Shown one piece after another: positions 55,102 through 63,581 of a stretch of DNA of 64,000 nt (positions within the stretch are counted from its first letter, which is position 1; each line of letters begins with the position of its first letter). The position numbers were made by a program, and so were the translations under genes. This stretch comes from Costertonia aggregata. Its GTDB lineage: Bacteria; Bacteroidota; Bacteroidia; Flavobacteriales; Flavobacteriaceae. The notes below the pieces were generated by a model. That model worked only from the letters and a program-made list of their open reading frames with translations. It searched no databases and was not told the origin of the DNA. The stretch lies in the NCBI RefSeq assembly GCF_013402795.1, contig NZ_CP058595.1, positions 2,520,001 through 2,584,000 of the forward strand. The letters are read 5' to 3'.

Positions 55102-56157
55102 TCAAACTTTATAAATGATGGCATTTATGTTCATTCCTGCGCCAACACTTGCAAAGATAACAACATCTCCCTTTTGTATTTCTTGATTTTTTATTTTTCC
55201 GTGCCGCACCATGTCAAACAGTGTTGGTATGGTCGCAACAGAGCTGTTTCCCAATTTTCCTATATTCATGGGCATAATATTTTCCGGCATTGGCCTATCG
55301 TGTAATTTATAAAAACGCTTTACTATGGCTTCGTCCATTTTTTCGTTGGCTTGATGAATGAATATTTTCTTGATTTCATCAATTTTGACCCCACTTTTAT
55401 CCAAACAATCTTTCATAGCCTGTGGAACATGGGTTACCGCAAACTCATAAATTTTACGGCCATACATTTTAATGTATTTTGTGCCTTTAGCAGATGGTTT
55501 ATACGATTTGCCATAAAATAGAAAATAGGCTTCTTCATAGGTGTAGGTAGCACTGGCATGGGCCAAAACTTGCCCGTTATCACTTTTTTCCTCGATAATT
55601 GTAGCTCCTGCACCATCGGAATATATCATGGAGTCCCTGTCATAAGGGTCTACTACCCTAGAAAGTGTTTCTGCACCAATGACCAAGCATTTTTTGGCCA
55701 TGCCACTTTTTATAAAAGCATTGGCTTGAATAACGCCTTCAATCCATCCTGGGCAACCGAACAACATATCGTACGCCACACATTTGGGATTTTTAATGCG
55801 CAAATGGTGCTTAACCCTAGTAGCCAAACTGGGTAGCATATCGCTTTGGGATTGCCCATGGGTGATATCTCCGAAATTATGTGCAAAAATAATATAATCC
55901 AGTTCCTCTTTGTCAATACCCGCATCGGCAATGGCCTTTTCCGATGCTAAAAAAGCAATATCGGATGTGTTCAGGTTTTTTTCCGCATATCGCCTTTCAT
56001 ATATTCCTGTTATCGCCTTAAATTTTTCAATGATGACCGGATTGTTCTGTGAAAATGGGCTGCCATCGGCGTTTAAAAATTCGTGGTCTTCAAAATCTTT
56101 GTTCTGTACGGTCAACGAAGGTATATAGCTTCCTGTTCCTGTAATGCCTATGCTCAT
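55102..56157 (-). CDS. 3-oxoacyl-ACP synthase III family protein
   Basis: The 351-residue thiolase-fold enzyme has the active cysteine in YDMLFGCPGWIEGV near 120, with histidine in FIHQAN and asparagine in GKLGNSSVATIP. It condenses an acyl-CoA with malonyl-ACP or a related acceptor. It lies with a methyltransferase and a glycosyltransferase rather than in a fab cluster. It may therefore serve a specialised lipid (aryl polyene, flexirubin-like or other) instead of bulk fatty acid synthesis. Confidence 0.9.
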   Translation of the reverse strand: MSIGITGTGSYIPSLTVQNKDFEDHEFLNADGSPFSQNNPVIIEKFKAITGIYERRYAEKNLNTSDIAFLASEKAIADAGIDKEELDYIIFAHNFGDITHGQSQSDMLPSLATRVKHHLRIKNPKCVAYDMLFGCPGWIEGVIQANAFIKSGMAKKCLVIGAETLSRVVDPYDRDSMIYSDGAGATIIEEKSDNGQVLAHASATYTYEEAYFLFYGKSYKPSAKGTKYIKMYGRKIYEFAVTHVPQAMKDCLDKSGVKIDEIKKIFIHQANEKMDEAIVKRFYKLHDRPMPENIMPMNIGKLGNSSVATIPTLFDMVRHGKIKNQEIQKGDVVIFASVGAGMNINAIIYKV

Positions 56158-56265
56158 GGTTAAAACTATGGTTAGTATGGCTAAAATAAGATAGCAAATC
56201 GATAATCTTATGCGTGCATAATATTCATTACGATGTTCACAAGTGTTTTCTACTAAGTCTCGAAA

Positions 56266-56303
56266 TAAAAAAAGCCTTTTTTTTGTTTGAAAAAGGCTTT
56301 TAG
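56266..56303 (-). terminator. Terminator of gcvP
   Basis: AAAAAGCC...TTTT and AAAAAGGCTTTT (to 56302) form a stem of about 12 bp. On the minus strand it ends in a T tract, 20 bp after the gcvP stop at 56322. Confidence 0.8.
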
Positions 56304-56321
56304 ATACTATGTATATTGATG

Positions 56322-59183
56322 TTATTCTACTTCGGCATATTCTTCAATGGGCGCACAAGTACATATCAAATTACGATCGCCATAGGCATCATCTACCCTT
56401 CTAACCGACGGCCAGAATTTATTGTCAGAAACATAAGACAATGGAAAGGCAGCCTTTTGCCTGCTGTAGGGAAACTCCCAAGTATCGCTGGTTACCATCT
56501 CCAAGGTATGTGGTGAGTTTTTCAATACATTGTCATAATCTTCTGCACTGGCAGTATCGATTTCTTCTCGAATTGATATCATGGCATCACAAAAACGGTC
56601 CAACTCTGCCAGGCCTTCACTTTCGGTAGGCTCAATCATCATGGTGCCCGCTACCGGGAACGATACCGTAGGAGCGTGAAAACCATAATCCATCAAACGT
56701 TTGGCTATATCGGTCACCTCGATGCCATGGGCTTTGAAAGGTCTGCAATCAATTATCATTTCATGCGCCGCCCTTCCCTTCTCACCAGTATATAAAACCT
56801 CATATTGACCTTCGAGCCTATGTTTGATGTAATTGGCGTTGAGGATCGCAATTTCTGTAGAACGGGTCAGTCCCCTCTCACCGAGCATTTTTATATAACC
56901 ATATGAAATGAGACAGGCTAAAGAACTCCCCCAAGGGGCAGCGGAAATAGCCGTTATCGCTTTCTCCCCACCTGTTTTTATCAGTGGATTGCTCGGTAGG
57001 AAGGGGACCAGTTGCGGTGCGACACAAATTGGTCCTACCCCGGGTCCACCACCGCCGTGGGGAATTGCAAAAGTCTTGTGTAGGTTTAGATGGCACACAT
57101 CCGCACCAATGGCAGCCGGATTGGTCAGGCCAACTTGGGCATTCATATTGGCACCATCCATATATACTTGTCCACCATTATCGTGTATCAATTTTGTAAT
57201 ATATTTGATAGATGACTCAAATACGCCATGTGTTGATGGATAAGTAACCATTAAAGCAGCTAAATTATCCGAATGTATCGCAACTTTTTCCTCTAGGTCT
57301 ATTACGTCAATATTACCTTTTTCATCGGTTTTGGTCACCACTACTCTCATCCCGGCCATGACTGCGGAGGCCGGATTCGTACCATGGGCCGACGCCGGTA
57401 TTATACATATGTTTCTATTGGTGTCGCCACGGGATTCGTGATAGGCCCTAATGACCATTAAACCTGCATATTCACCTTGGGCACCTGAATTTGGTTGTAA
57501 CGATGTACCTGCAAAACCAGTGATGATGTTCAAATCTTTTGCCAATTCTTTCAGCATCAATTGATAGCCTTCCGCTTGGTCAACAGGAACGAATGGGTGA
57601 ATGTTTCCCCAGTTAACAGAACTCAGGGGAAGCATTTCGCTTGCTGCGTTCAATTTCATGGTACAGCTGCCCAATGAAATCATGGAATGGTTGAGTGCTA
57701 GATCTTTTCGTTCCAATTTTTTGATGTAACGCATCAATTGGGTTTCCGAATGGTATGAATTAAAGACTTGATTTTGTAGAAATGGTGTATTTCTCTGAAC
57801 AGATGCCGGGATGGCATGTACTTTATCCGCTTCGGCATAAAAACCTTCATCAATGGTCTTTGTATTCAAAATTTTGAATACGTTGACAATGGCAACAATA
57901 TCTTTGAACGATGTTGCTTCGTTAATCGAGATGGAAATGGTCTTATCATCAATATAGTTAAAATTGATACCTTCTTTTTCAGCGGCGTTGTGTACTTTGT
58001 CAACATCGTCAACGGAGACTTTTATGGTGTCAAAAAAGGCCGAATTTAGTTGTTGTATACTTATGTTTTTGAGGGCTTCGCTGAGTATTTTGGTTTTATT
58101 ATGAACTTTGCGCGCAATATATTTTAATCCTTCCGGACCATGATACACGGCATACATTCCCGCCATTACGGCAAGTAAAACTTGGGCAGTGCAAATATTG
58201 GAAGTCGCCTTATCCCTTTTAATGTGTTGCTCCCTGGTCTGTAGTGCCATACGCATGGCAGGTTTGCCATCAGTATCTTTGGTAACACCGATAATACGAC
58301 CGGGTATGTTTCGTTTATACTCTTCTTTGGTCGCAAAAAAGGCCGCATGTGGCCCACCGTATCCTAAGGGAATTCCAAAACGTTGTGTTGTGCCTACGAC
58401 CACGTCTACGCCCATTTCCCCTGGAGGTGTCAGCATGACCAAACTTAAAATATCGGCAGCAACTGCGACTTTTATATTATTTTCTTTGGCTTTGGATACA
58501 AAATCAGCGTAATCATGTACTTGTCCATATTTACCGGGGTATTGTAAAATAGCACCATAAAAATCATCACCAAATTCAAATGTTTCGTGATTTCCCACAA
58601 CCAGTTGAATGCCCAAAGGTGTAGAACGTGTTTTCAAGAGCGACAAAGTTTGTGGCAATATTTCTTCCGACACAAAAAACTTTAGAACATTGTTCTTCTT
58701 TTGTTCGCGGCTCCTTACATCAAACAGCATGGTCATGGCCTCGGCAGCGGCCGTACTTTCATCCAAAAGAGAAGCGTTGGCCAACTCCATTCCGGTCAAA
58801 TCGGTCACCACGGTTTGGAAATTCAATAGCGCTTCTAATCTGCCTTGTGCGATTTCTGCTTGATATGGCGTGTAAGCGGTATACCACCCCGGGTTCTCAA
58901 GGATGTTTCTTTTGATTACCGATGGTGTAATGCTTTCATGGTAACCCAGCCCTATGTACGAGCGGTATACTTTGTTTTTTTCGGAGAGCTCTTGTATATG
59001 GTTCAAAAACTCATGTTCGCTCATGGGGTCATCCAAATGTAGTGTTTCCTTAAGCCGAATATCATCTGGAATGGTCTCGAATATGAGCTGTTCCATAGTA
59101 TCTACTTCAACCGTTTTTAACATGTGTTTGAGGTCTTCTTCCCTAATGCCGATATGGCGCGATGCGAACACGTCAGTTTTCAT
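56322..59183 (-). CDS. gcvP: Glycine dehydrogenase (decarboxylating), P protein
   Basis: The 953-residue single-chain P protein decarboxylates glycine and passes the aminomethyl group to the H protein. The PLP lysine lies in NLHKTFAIPHGGGGPG near residue 710, and GSCTMKLNA and QGEYAGLMVIRAYH are also present. The other glycine-cleavage genes are not adjacent. Confidence 0.96.
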   Translation of the reverse strand: MKTDVFASRHIGIREEDLKHMLKTVEVDTMEQLIFETIPDDIRLKETLHLDDPMSEHEFLNHIQELSEKNKVYRSYIGLGYHESITPSVIKRNILENPGWYTAYTPYQAEIAQGRLEALLNFQTVVTDLTGMELANASLLDESTAAAEAMTMLFDVRSREQKKNNVLKFFVSEEILPQTLSLLKTRSTPLGIQLVVGNHETFEFGDDFYGAILQYPGKYGQVHDYADFVSKAKENNIKVAVAADILSLVMLTPPGEMGVDVVVGTTQRFGIPLGYGGPHAAFFATKEEYKRNIPGRIIGVTKDTDGKPAMRMALQTREQHIKRDKATSNICTAQVLLAVMAGMYAVYHGPEGLKYIARKVHNKTKILSEALKNISIQQLNSAFFDTIKVSVDDVDKVHNAAEKEGINFNYIDDKTISISINEATSFKDIVAIVNVFKILNTKTIDEGFYAEADKVHAIPASVQRNTPFLQNQVFNSYHSETQLMRYIKKLERKDLALNHSMISLGSCTMKLNAASEMLPLSSVNWGNIHPFVPVDQAEGYQLMLKELAKDLNIITGFAGTSLQPNSGAQGEYAGLMVIRAYHESRGDTNRNICIIPASAHGTNPASAVMAGMRVVVTKTDEKGNIDVIDLEEKVAIHSDNLAALMVTYPSTHGVFESSIKYITKLIHDNGGQVYMDGANMNAQVGLTNPAAIGADVCHLNLHKTFAIPHGGGGPGVGPICVAPQLVPFLPSNPLIKTGGEKAITAISAAPWGSSLACLISYGYIKMLGERGLTRSTEIAILNANYIKHRLEGQYEVLYTGEKGRAAHEMIIDCRPFKAHGIEVTDIAKRLMDYGFHAPTVSFPVAGTMMIEPTESEGLAELDRFCDAMISIREEIDTASAEDYDNVLKNSPHTLEMVTSDTWEFPYSRQKAAFPLSYVSDNKFWPSVRRVDDAYGDRNLICTCAPIEEYAEVE

Positions 59184-59208
59184 AAATATGAAATTGAAAT
59201 TAATGGGG

Positions 59209-59216
59209 CAAAATTA
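59209..59216 (-). promoter_or_regulatory. Candidate -7 box of gcvP (TAATTTTG)
   Basis: A perfect TAnnTTTG on the minus strand, 25 nt before the ATG at 59183. No -33 element at standard spacing. Confidence 0.4.
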
Positions 59217-59313
59217 GCGATAAATTCCCTTATATTAGGAGCTTTATGCTTCAACAAAGTGAAAGTTTTTAACTAAAAAACGGGGTTATGAACAGTTTGG
59301 TTATTTTTGTTTA

Positions 59314-60138
59314 ATGACGGTATTGCAACGTATTTTTGACTTTTATCTTGATGCCAGTATTCACGTTGCTTTTGCCGTATTGGCTTTGGTTCACGCAACC
59401 GGACTAACCTTAAACATTCCAACTGACGAACATCTTTCTTGGTTTCTTTTTTTTGGCTCCGTTACCTGTTATAATTTCATAAAATATGGTGTTGAGGCCG
59501 AAAAGTATGTTTTGGTGGCCAATCGGTATCATAAAAACATACAATTGGCCAGTTTCATTGTATTGGGTTTTGCTGTATACCATGCTTTTTTCTTGACCAT
59601 GCAGGTATGGGTCACGTTAATACTCCTGTTTTTTTTGACCGCCCTGTATGCATTGCCCGTGTTGCCCAATGCCAAGAACCTAAGAAGCTTAGGGGGCTTG
59701 AAAATCTTTATCGTTGCTTTGGTATGGTCGGGTACTACGGTAATGTTACCTTATATTGTGACAAAGAACACCTTGGTTTGGGATGTTTGGATAGAGGCTT
59801 GTCAACGTTTTGTACTGGTACTTATACTTTTGATACCTTTTGAGATACGCGATTTACGATATGATAGCCCCGAACTTAAAACTTTGCCCCAACGTTATGG
59901 AGTGGCAAAAACCAAGATAATAGGCTCTTTTATGGTATTGTTGTTCTTTTTTCTTAGTTTTCTCAAAGATGATTTATCCTATCGGGAGCTCGTTGCAAAG
60001 GGAGTGTTATTTTTAATACTGGGTGGTTTGATGTATGTCACCAAAAGAAATCAATCCAAATATTTTTCATCGTTTTGGGTCGAGGGTGTTCCCATTTTGT
60101 TTTTGATGCTGTTGGTAGGTCTAAAATTCTTTTTTTAG
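59314..60138 (+). CDS. UbiA-like integral membrane protein
   Basis: The 274-residue protein has about eight helices. EIRDLRYDSPELKTLPQRYG resembles the second Asp-rich motif of UbiA prenyltransferases. The first Asp-rich motif is replaced by CYNFIKYGVEAEKY, so catalytic activity is uncertain. It overlaps the convergent small cysteine protein gene by 4 bp. Confidence 0.7.
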   Translation: MTVLQRIFDFYLDASIHVAFAVLALVHATGLTLNIPTDEHLSWFLFFGSVTCYNFIKYGVEAEKYVLVANRYHKNIQLASFIVLGFAVYHAFFLTMQVWVTLILLFFLTALYALPVLPNAKNLRSLGGLKIFIVALVWSGTTVMLPYIVTKNTLVWDVWIEACQRFVLVLILLIPFEIRDLRYDSPELKTLPQRYGVAKTKIIGSFMVLLFFFLSFLKDDLSYRELVAKGVLFLILGGLMYVTKRNQSKYFSSFWVEGVPILFLMLLVGLKFFF

Positions 60139-60362
60139 CCTTTGTTTTGGAGTTGTTGCTTCATGCGTACCTTATCCTCATCGGAAAGGGCATGTAGGTT
60201 GGCTTTTTGGCACAGTGAGGTAAGTTGCGTGTTTTTTTCCGTTGCCTTGGAACATGTTTTGCACACGAAAAGGTGAAATTTTAATTTTATTTTTTCAATA
60301 AAAGTTGCTTCCACATATTGGGCCTTATTACAGATTATAGCAGCTTTGTCACAAGAAATCAT
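60135..60362 (-). CDS. Small zinc-finger protein, candidate anti-sigma factor
   Basis: The 75-residue protein has the H-x3-C-x2-C motif HLFVCKTC (near 30-37), a hallmark of zinc-binding anti-sigma domains, plus further cysteines at C4 and C11. It follows the ECF sigma gene by 3 bp. It has no membrane helix, so it would be a cytosolic, possibly redox-sensitive, regulator. Its role is inferred from motif and neighbour. Confidence 0.7.
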   Translation of the reverse strand: MISCDKAAIICNKAQYVEATFIEKIKLKFHLFVCKTCSKATEKNTQLTSLCQKANLHALSDEDKVRMKQQLQNKG

Positions 60363-60365
60363 AAC

Positions 60366-61007
60366 TTAAAACCAATTTTGATTAAGGCAACCCATCAATG
60401 CCGTTCTAGATCGATGTATCATCACCCAAAGATTAGACGGATTAATTCCCAATTCATTACAAATATCTTCGGTACTAATCCCTTGAATGGTTTTCATAGT
60501 AAAAACCTTGGCCTGTTTTTTTGGAAGCTTGGCAATACATTCCTGAATGGCCATGCCCAACTCCTCGTTTTCAATAGGGCTGTTCTCCAATGTGCTAAAA
60601 GGGTCTGCCACTCGTTCTTCCATCCAGTCTCCATCTGAATCACTGCTTGAGCTATAACCCATACGAACCTCCGCCTTTCCTTTTTTAGAATTTATTTTAC
60701 GGTAATGATCTATCACCTTTCGTTTTAAAATAGCGATAAGCCAGGTTCGTTCGGCGGCATCTCCCTTATAATTTTTTGCTGATTTCAAGCCGGCAAAAAA
60801 TGTTTCCTGTACCAGGTCTTTGGCAATTTCAGCATTGCTTACCCTTGCAACTGCATAGTTGAATAGGTAATCTGCATAGTTGTCTACCCAATGATCAGGT
60901 TGTAGCTGGTGTACTGCCATATGCTTTTTATCGTTTTCAAAAGTAAATGAATTTGATGTAATTATCTTCATATTTTCATTGTGTTCATGATATTTTAGTG
61001 CCGACAT
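60366..61007 (-). CDS. ECF-type RNA polymerase sigma factor
   Basis: The 213-residue sigma-70 protein has region 2 (about 45-110, YLFNYAVARVSNAEIAKDLVQETF and RTWLIAILKRKVIDHYRK) and region 4 (about 150-205, LPKKQAKVFTMKTIQGISTEDI, ELGINPSNLWVMIHRSR). An acidic insertion (SSSSDSDGDW) separates them. The N-terminal extension of about 40 residues is unusual. It pairs with the small HxxxCxxC protein. Confidence 0.92.
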   Translation of the reverse strand: MSALKYHEHNENMKIITSNSFTFENDKKHMAVHQLQPDHWVDNYADYLFNYAVARVSNAEIAKDLVQETFFAGLKSAKNYKGDAAERTWLIAILKRKVIDHYRKINSKKGKAEVRMGYSSSSDSDGDWMEERVADPFSTLENSPIENEELGMAIQECIAKLPKKQAKVFTMKTIQGISTEDICNELGINPSNLWVMIHRSRTALMGCLNQNWF

Positions 61008-61013
61008 AATTCT

Positions 61014-61021
61014 TATTTTTG
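61014..61021 (+). promoter_or_regulatory. Candidate -7 box of the rhodanese gene (TATTTTTG)
   Basis: It matches TAnnTTTG 13 nt before the ATG at 61035, in the short gap between the divergent sigma and rhodanese genes. Confidence 0.4.
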
Positions 61022-61034
61022 ATTAAAACTTATA

Positions 61035-61391
61035 ATGAAACTTTACTTTTGGTGTTTTGTATTGCTCCTAATCAATTTTGGTTGTGCCCAAAATAAGTCA
61101 AAACATATCACAGAGTTTTCACAAAAAGATATAAATGACGGGATATTGGTTGATGTAAGAACTCCCAAGGAATATGCTGCCGGCCATATTAAAAATGCTG
61201 TGAATATAAATTGGTTCGATACTGATTTTACTTCGCAATTTGAAAGGTTTGGAAAAAACAAAACCATTTATGTGTATTGTAAAAAAGGAGGAAGGAGTTT
61301 AAAAGCCCAAGAAAAGTTAAAATCTTTGGGTTATGAAAACGTTATAAACTTGGAAGGTGGGTATGATGCAAAAGTGATGCATCAAAAATGA
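61035..61391 (+). CDS. Rhodanese-like domain lipoprotein
   Basis: The 118-residue protein has a lipoprotein signal (INFGC, C17) and one rhodanese domain with DVRTPKEYAAGHIKNAVNI and the active loop YCKKGGRS (catalytic C82 or close). It may transfer or carry sulfane sulfur at the membrane. Physiological substrate unknown. It starts opposite the ECF sigma gene and ends 2 bp before the convergent epimerase gene. Confidence 0.88.
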   Translation: MKLYFWCFVLLLINFGCAQNKSKHITEFSQKDINDGILVDVRTPKEYAAGHIKNAVNINWFDTDFTSQFERFGKNKTIYVYCKKGGRSLKAQEKLKSLGYENVINLEGGYDAKVMHQK

Positions 61392-61393
61392 TT

Positions 61394-62305
61394 TTACCCA
61401 ATAGTTTCTTTTAATGCTTCTTTAAGCGTACGGTATCGAAACGTGAACCCGGCATCAAGCAGTTTTTTTGGAACAACATTTCTACTTTTTAAAATCAACT
61501 CTGTTTCTGTTCGTATACATACTGCACCGATTTCCAACAACCATTTTGGCGCTGGCAAACCAAAACCTACCCCGACTGTTCTACGAACCAATTGCATAAG
61601 TTTCGCGTTTGTGGTCGGTTCTGGTGCAACTATGTTTACAGGGCCATTGATAAAGTTGTTTTGGATGATGAAATCTATACTTCGGACAAAGTCATTCACA
61701 TGGATCCAGCTGAATTTTTGATTCCCATCGCCTTGTTTGCCCCCAAGTCCGAATTTGGCCAATTTTTTTATAGGTGTAAGCGCACCGCCGTTCTTTCCCA
61801 ATACAATACTGGTACGCAGAGCGATTTTTCTTGTTTTAGGGGTAACCGATTCAAAGAGTGATTTTTCCCAAGCCTTGGCGACATTTACCGAAAAACCAGA
61901 ACCTATCTCCCCATTTTCTTCGCTCATTTTCTCGTGTAAAGAATGCTTGTAAATAGTTGCGGTGGATGAATTCAACCAGATTTTAGGTGGGTTTTTGGCC
62001 TTGGTGATTGCCTCTCCCAATATTTGGGTAGCATCTACCCGAGAGTCTAGTATCATCTTTTTGTTTTGCTCCGTATACCTACAATCTACCGAGCGACCTG
62101 CCATATTTATCAATACTTCGCACCCATCAATTTCATGTTGCCAATCGCTTAGGGATTTTGCATCCCAAGTAACGTAACGTACATTTGCTTTTGTACATGA
62201 TTTTCCCCGTGTCAAAACGATTATGGTATCAAATTTATCTTCAAAATATGTTATGATGGCATTTCCCAAAAAACCGCTACCGCCCGCTATGACCAATTTT
62301 TGCAT
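61394..62305 (-). CDS. TIGR01777-type NAD-dependent epimerase
   Basis: The 303-residue Rossmann protein has GGSGFLGNAI at its start, INMAGRSVDCRYT and WSWIHV-like FSWIHVNDFVRSI, and the C-terminal domain (DUF1731, with PAPKWLLEIG). Members are annotated as sugar-nucleotide epimerases; the substrate is unknown. It lies 10 bp downstream of the hypothetical membrane protein and is convergent with the rhodanese gene. Confidence 0.88.
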   Translation of the reverse strand: MQKLVIAGGSGFLGNAIITYFEDKFDTIIVLTRGKSCTKANVRYVTWDAKSLSDWQHEIDGCEVLINMAGRSVDCRYTEQNKKMILDSRVDATQILGEAITKAKNPPKIWLNSSTATIYKHSLHEKMSEENGEIGSGFSVNVAKAWEKSLFESVTPKTRKIALRTSIVLGKNGGALTPIKKLAKFGLGGKQGDGNQKFSWIHVNDFVRSIDFIIQNNFINGPVNIVAPEPTTNAKLMQLVRRTVGVGFGLPAPKWLLEIGAVCIRTETELILKSRNVVPKKLLDAGFTFRYRTLKEALKETIG

Positions 62306-62315
62306 TTCTTAAAGA

Positions 62316-62756
62316 TCATAGGTTGAAATATGTAATCACGTTCACTATAAAAAGCCATGTATAAACCACTGCGAAAAGTGTAAACAAGGCGTTCATAAAA
62401 TAACTGCCTATTTTGAACAAGGTCTCTTGCGGAATTCGGTACATTGGATAGTAAGCGATCTGTGTTGCGACTTTACCTACCCAGTAGGCTGCAATCAAAC
62501 CTGTTAAGGCTATGGCAAGTTTTGAGCCATTTTGTAGGTCAGTCGACAGTAGTATGGCGATGAGTCCAAATGAAAAATTGAGTCCTTGAATATACCTGCC
62601 ATAGGTTTTGGCGATTTCTTGATTTAGCGGCTTTAGCTGTTTTACATCAGTATACCAATCAAAAACGCGATGACGTATCCAGGAGTAAATCAATGCAGTG
62701 AAGATTTGGCCTAGTCCTCCTAAAATTATCAACCAATTAGGTACATTATAACTCAT
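62316..62756 (-). CDS. Hypothetical four-helix membrane protein
   Basis: I do not recognise a family. The 146-residue protein has four predicted helices (about 8-28, 55-75, 82-102, 118-142). It sits between the GbsR-like regulator and the epimerase gene, on the same strand, so a shared operon is likely. Confidence 0.75.
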   Translation of the reverse strand: MSYNVPNWLIILGGLGQIFTALIYSWIRHRVFDWYTDVKQLKPLNQEIAKTYGRYIQGLNFSFGLIAILLSTDLQNGSKLAIALTGLIAAYWVGKVATQIAYYPMYRIPQETLFKIGSYFMNALFTLFAVVYTWLFIVNVITYFNL

Positions 62757-62807
62757 ATTACTTTATTTTAAGTTTTCTGAAAATATTTAAATAGTGTCTC
62801 AGATTTT

Positions 62808-63311
62808 TTACTTGAACAATTTTAACAACGATTTGGTCAGCCAATTTTGTTTTTGGTTTACAATTTTATTGAGCATAGTATCGGCGGTGTAGGCCAGCTC
62901 ATGTAAAGCCATGGTCTGTTTTATAAATTCTTTTGTTGCTTCTGTTCCGTCGTCTTTTATGCTAGATACTTCTTCTAAAGTTTTTACGACCGGTTTAATC
63001 TCTCTTCTACTGCGTTCTTTGGCAATGATTCGTGCCAGTTCTTGCACATCTTTTTCCGTAGTAAAATATTCCTTGCGCTCACCTGCTTTCAATTCTTTGG
63101 TGACAATGCCCCAGTCTATCAACTGCCTTACGTTCATACTGGTATTGCCACGTGATATTTTGAGTTCTTTCATTATTTCTTCCGTAGTCAATGCTTTCGT
63201 CGATATAAAAAGCAAAGCCTGTATTTGAGCCATAGCCTTGTTGATGCCCCATAAAGTACCCAAACTACCCCATGTACTTATAAATTTACTTTTTGCTTTT
63301 ACATAATCCAT
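62808..63311 (-). CDS. GbsR/MarR family transcriptional regulator
   Basis: The 167-residue regulator starts at the ATG at 63311 (MDYVKAKSKF); the frame stays open further upstream without a better start. A winged HTH occupies about 25-85 (ALTTEEIMKELKISRGNTSMNVRQLIDWGIV), followed by a helical dimerisation region (about 90-160). GbsR-like proteins of Bacteroidota often control membrane or lipid genes. It heads the run with the hypothetical membrane protein and epimerase. Confidence 0.88.
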   Translation of the reverse strand: MDYVKAKSKFISTWGSLGTLWGINKAMAQIQALLFISTKALTTEEIMKELKISRGNTSMNVRQLIDWGIVTKELKAGERKEYFTTEKDVQELARIIAKERSRREIKPVVKTLEEVSSIKDDGTEATKEFIKQTMALHELAYTADTMLNKIVNQKQNWLTKSLLKLFK

Positions 63312-63581
63312 GAGATAAATATACAAATATTTTTGAAATTTCAATAATTATTGAAATTATATATACTCTTATTACGGACTATGTACAAGATGCCATTCCA
63401 AAATATATAGTAATATAATCCGTTCTTATCTTAATTGTTCTATGGTAAAGCCTAGTTTTTTACAGAAACCACTGAAAACAGTGATGTTGGGATCTCATTG
63501 CTACATTAGCTTGCAGCTATAATTTAAAATGGTATTTACTAATATGTTCATAAAGCCTACAAATAAACCAAACCTGTATAA

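Noticed and set aside
59302-59309. TATTTTTG as -7 box of the UbiA-like gene
   Set aside because: It lies only a few bases before the ATG, so the transcript would start at or inside the start codon; leaderless expression cannot be shown from sequence.
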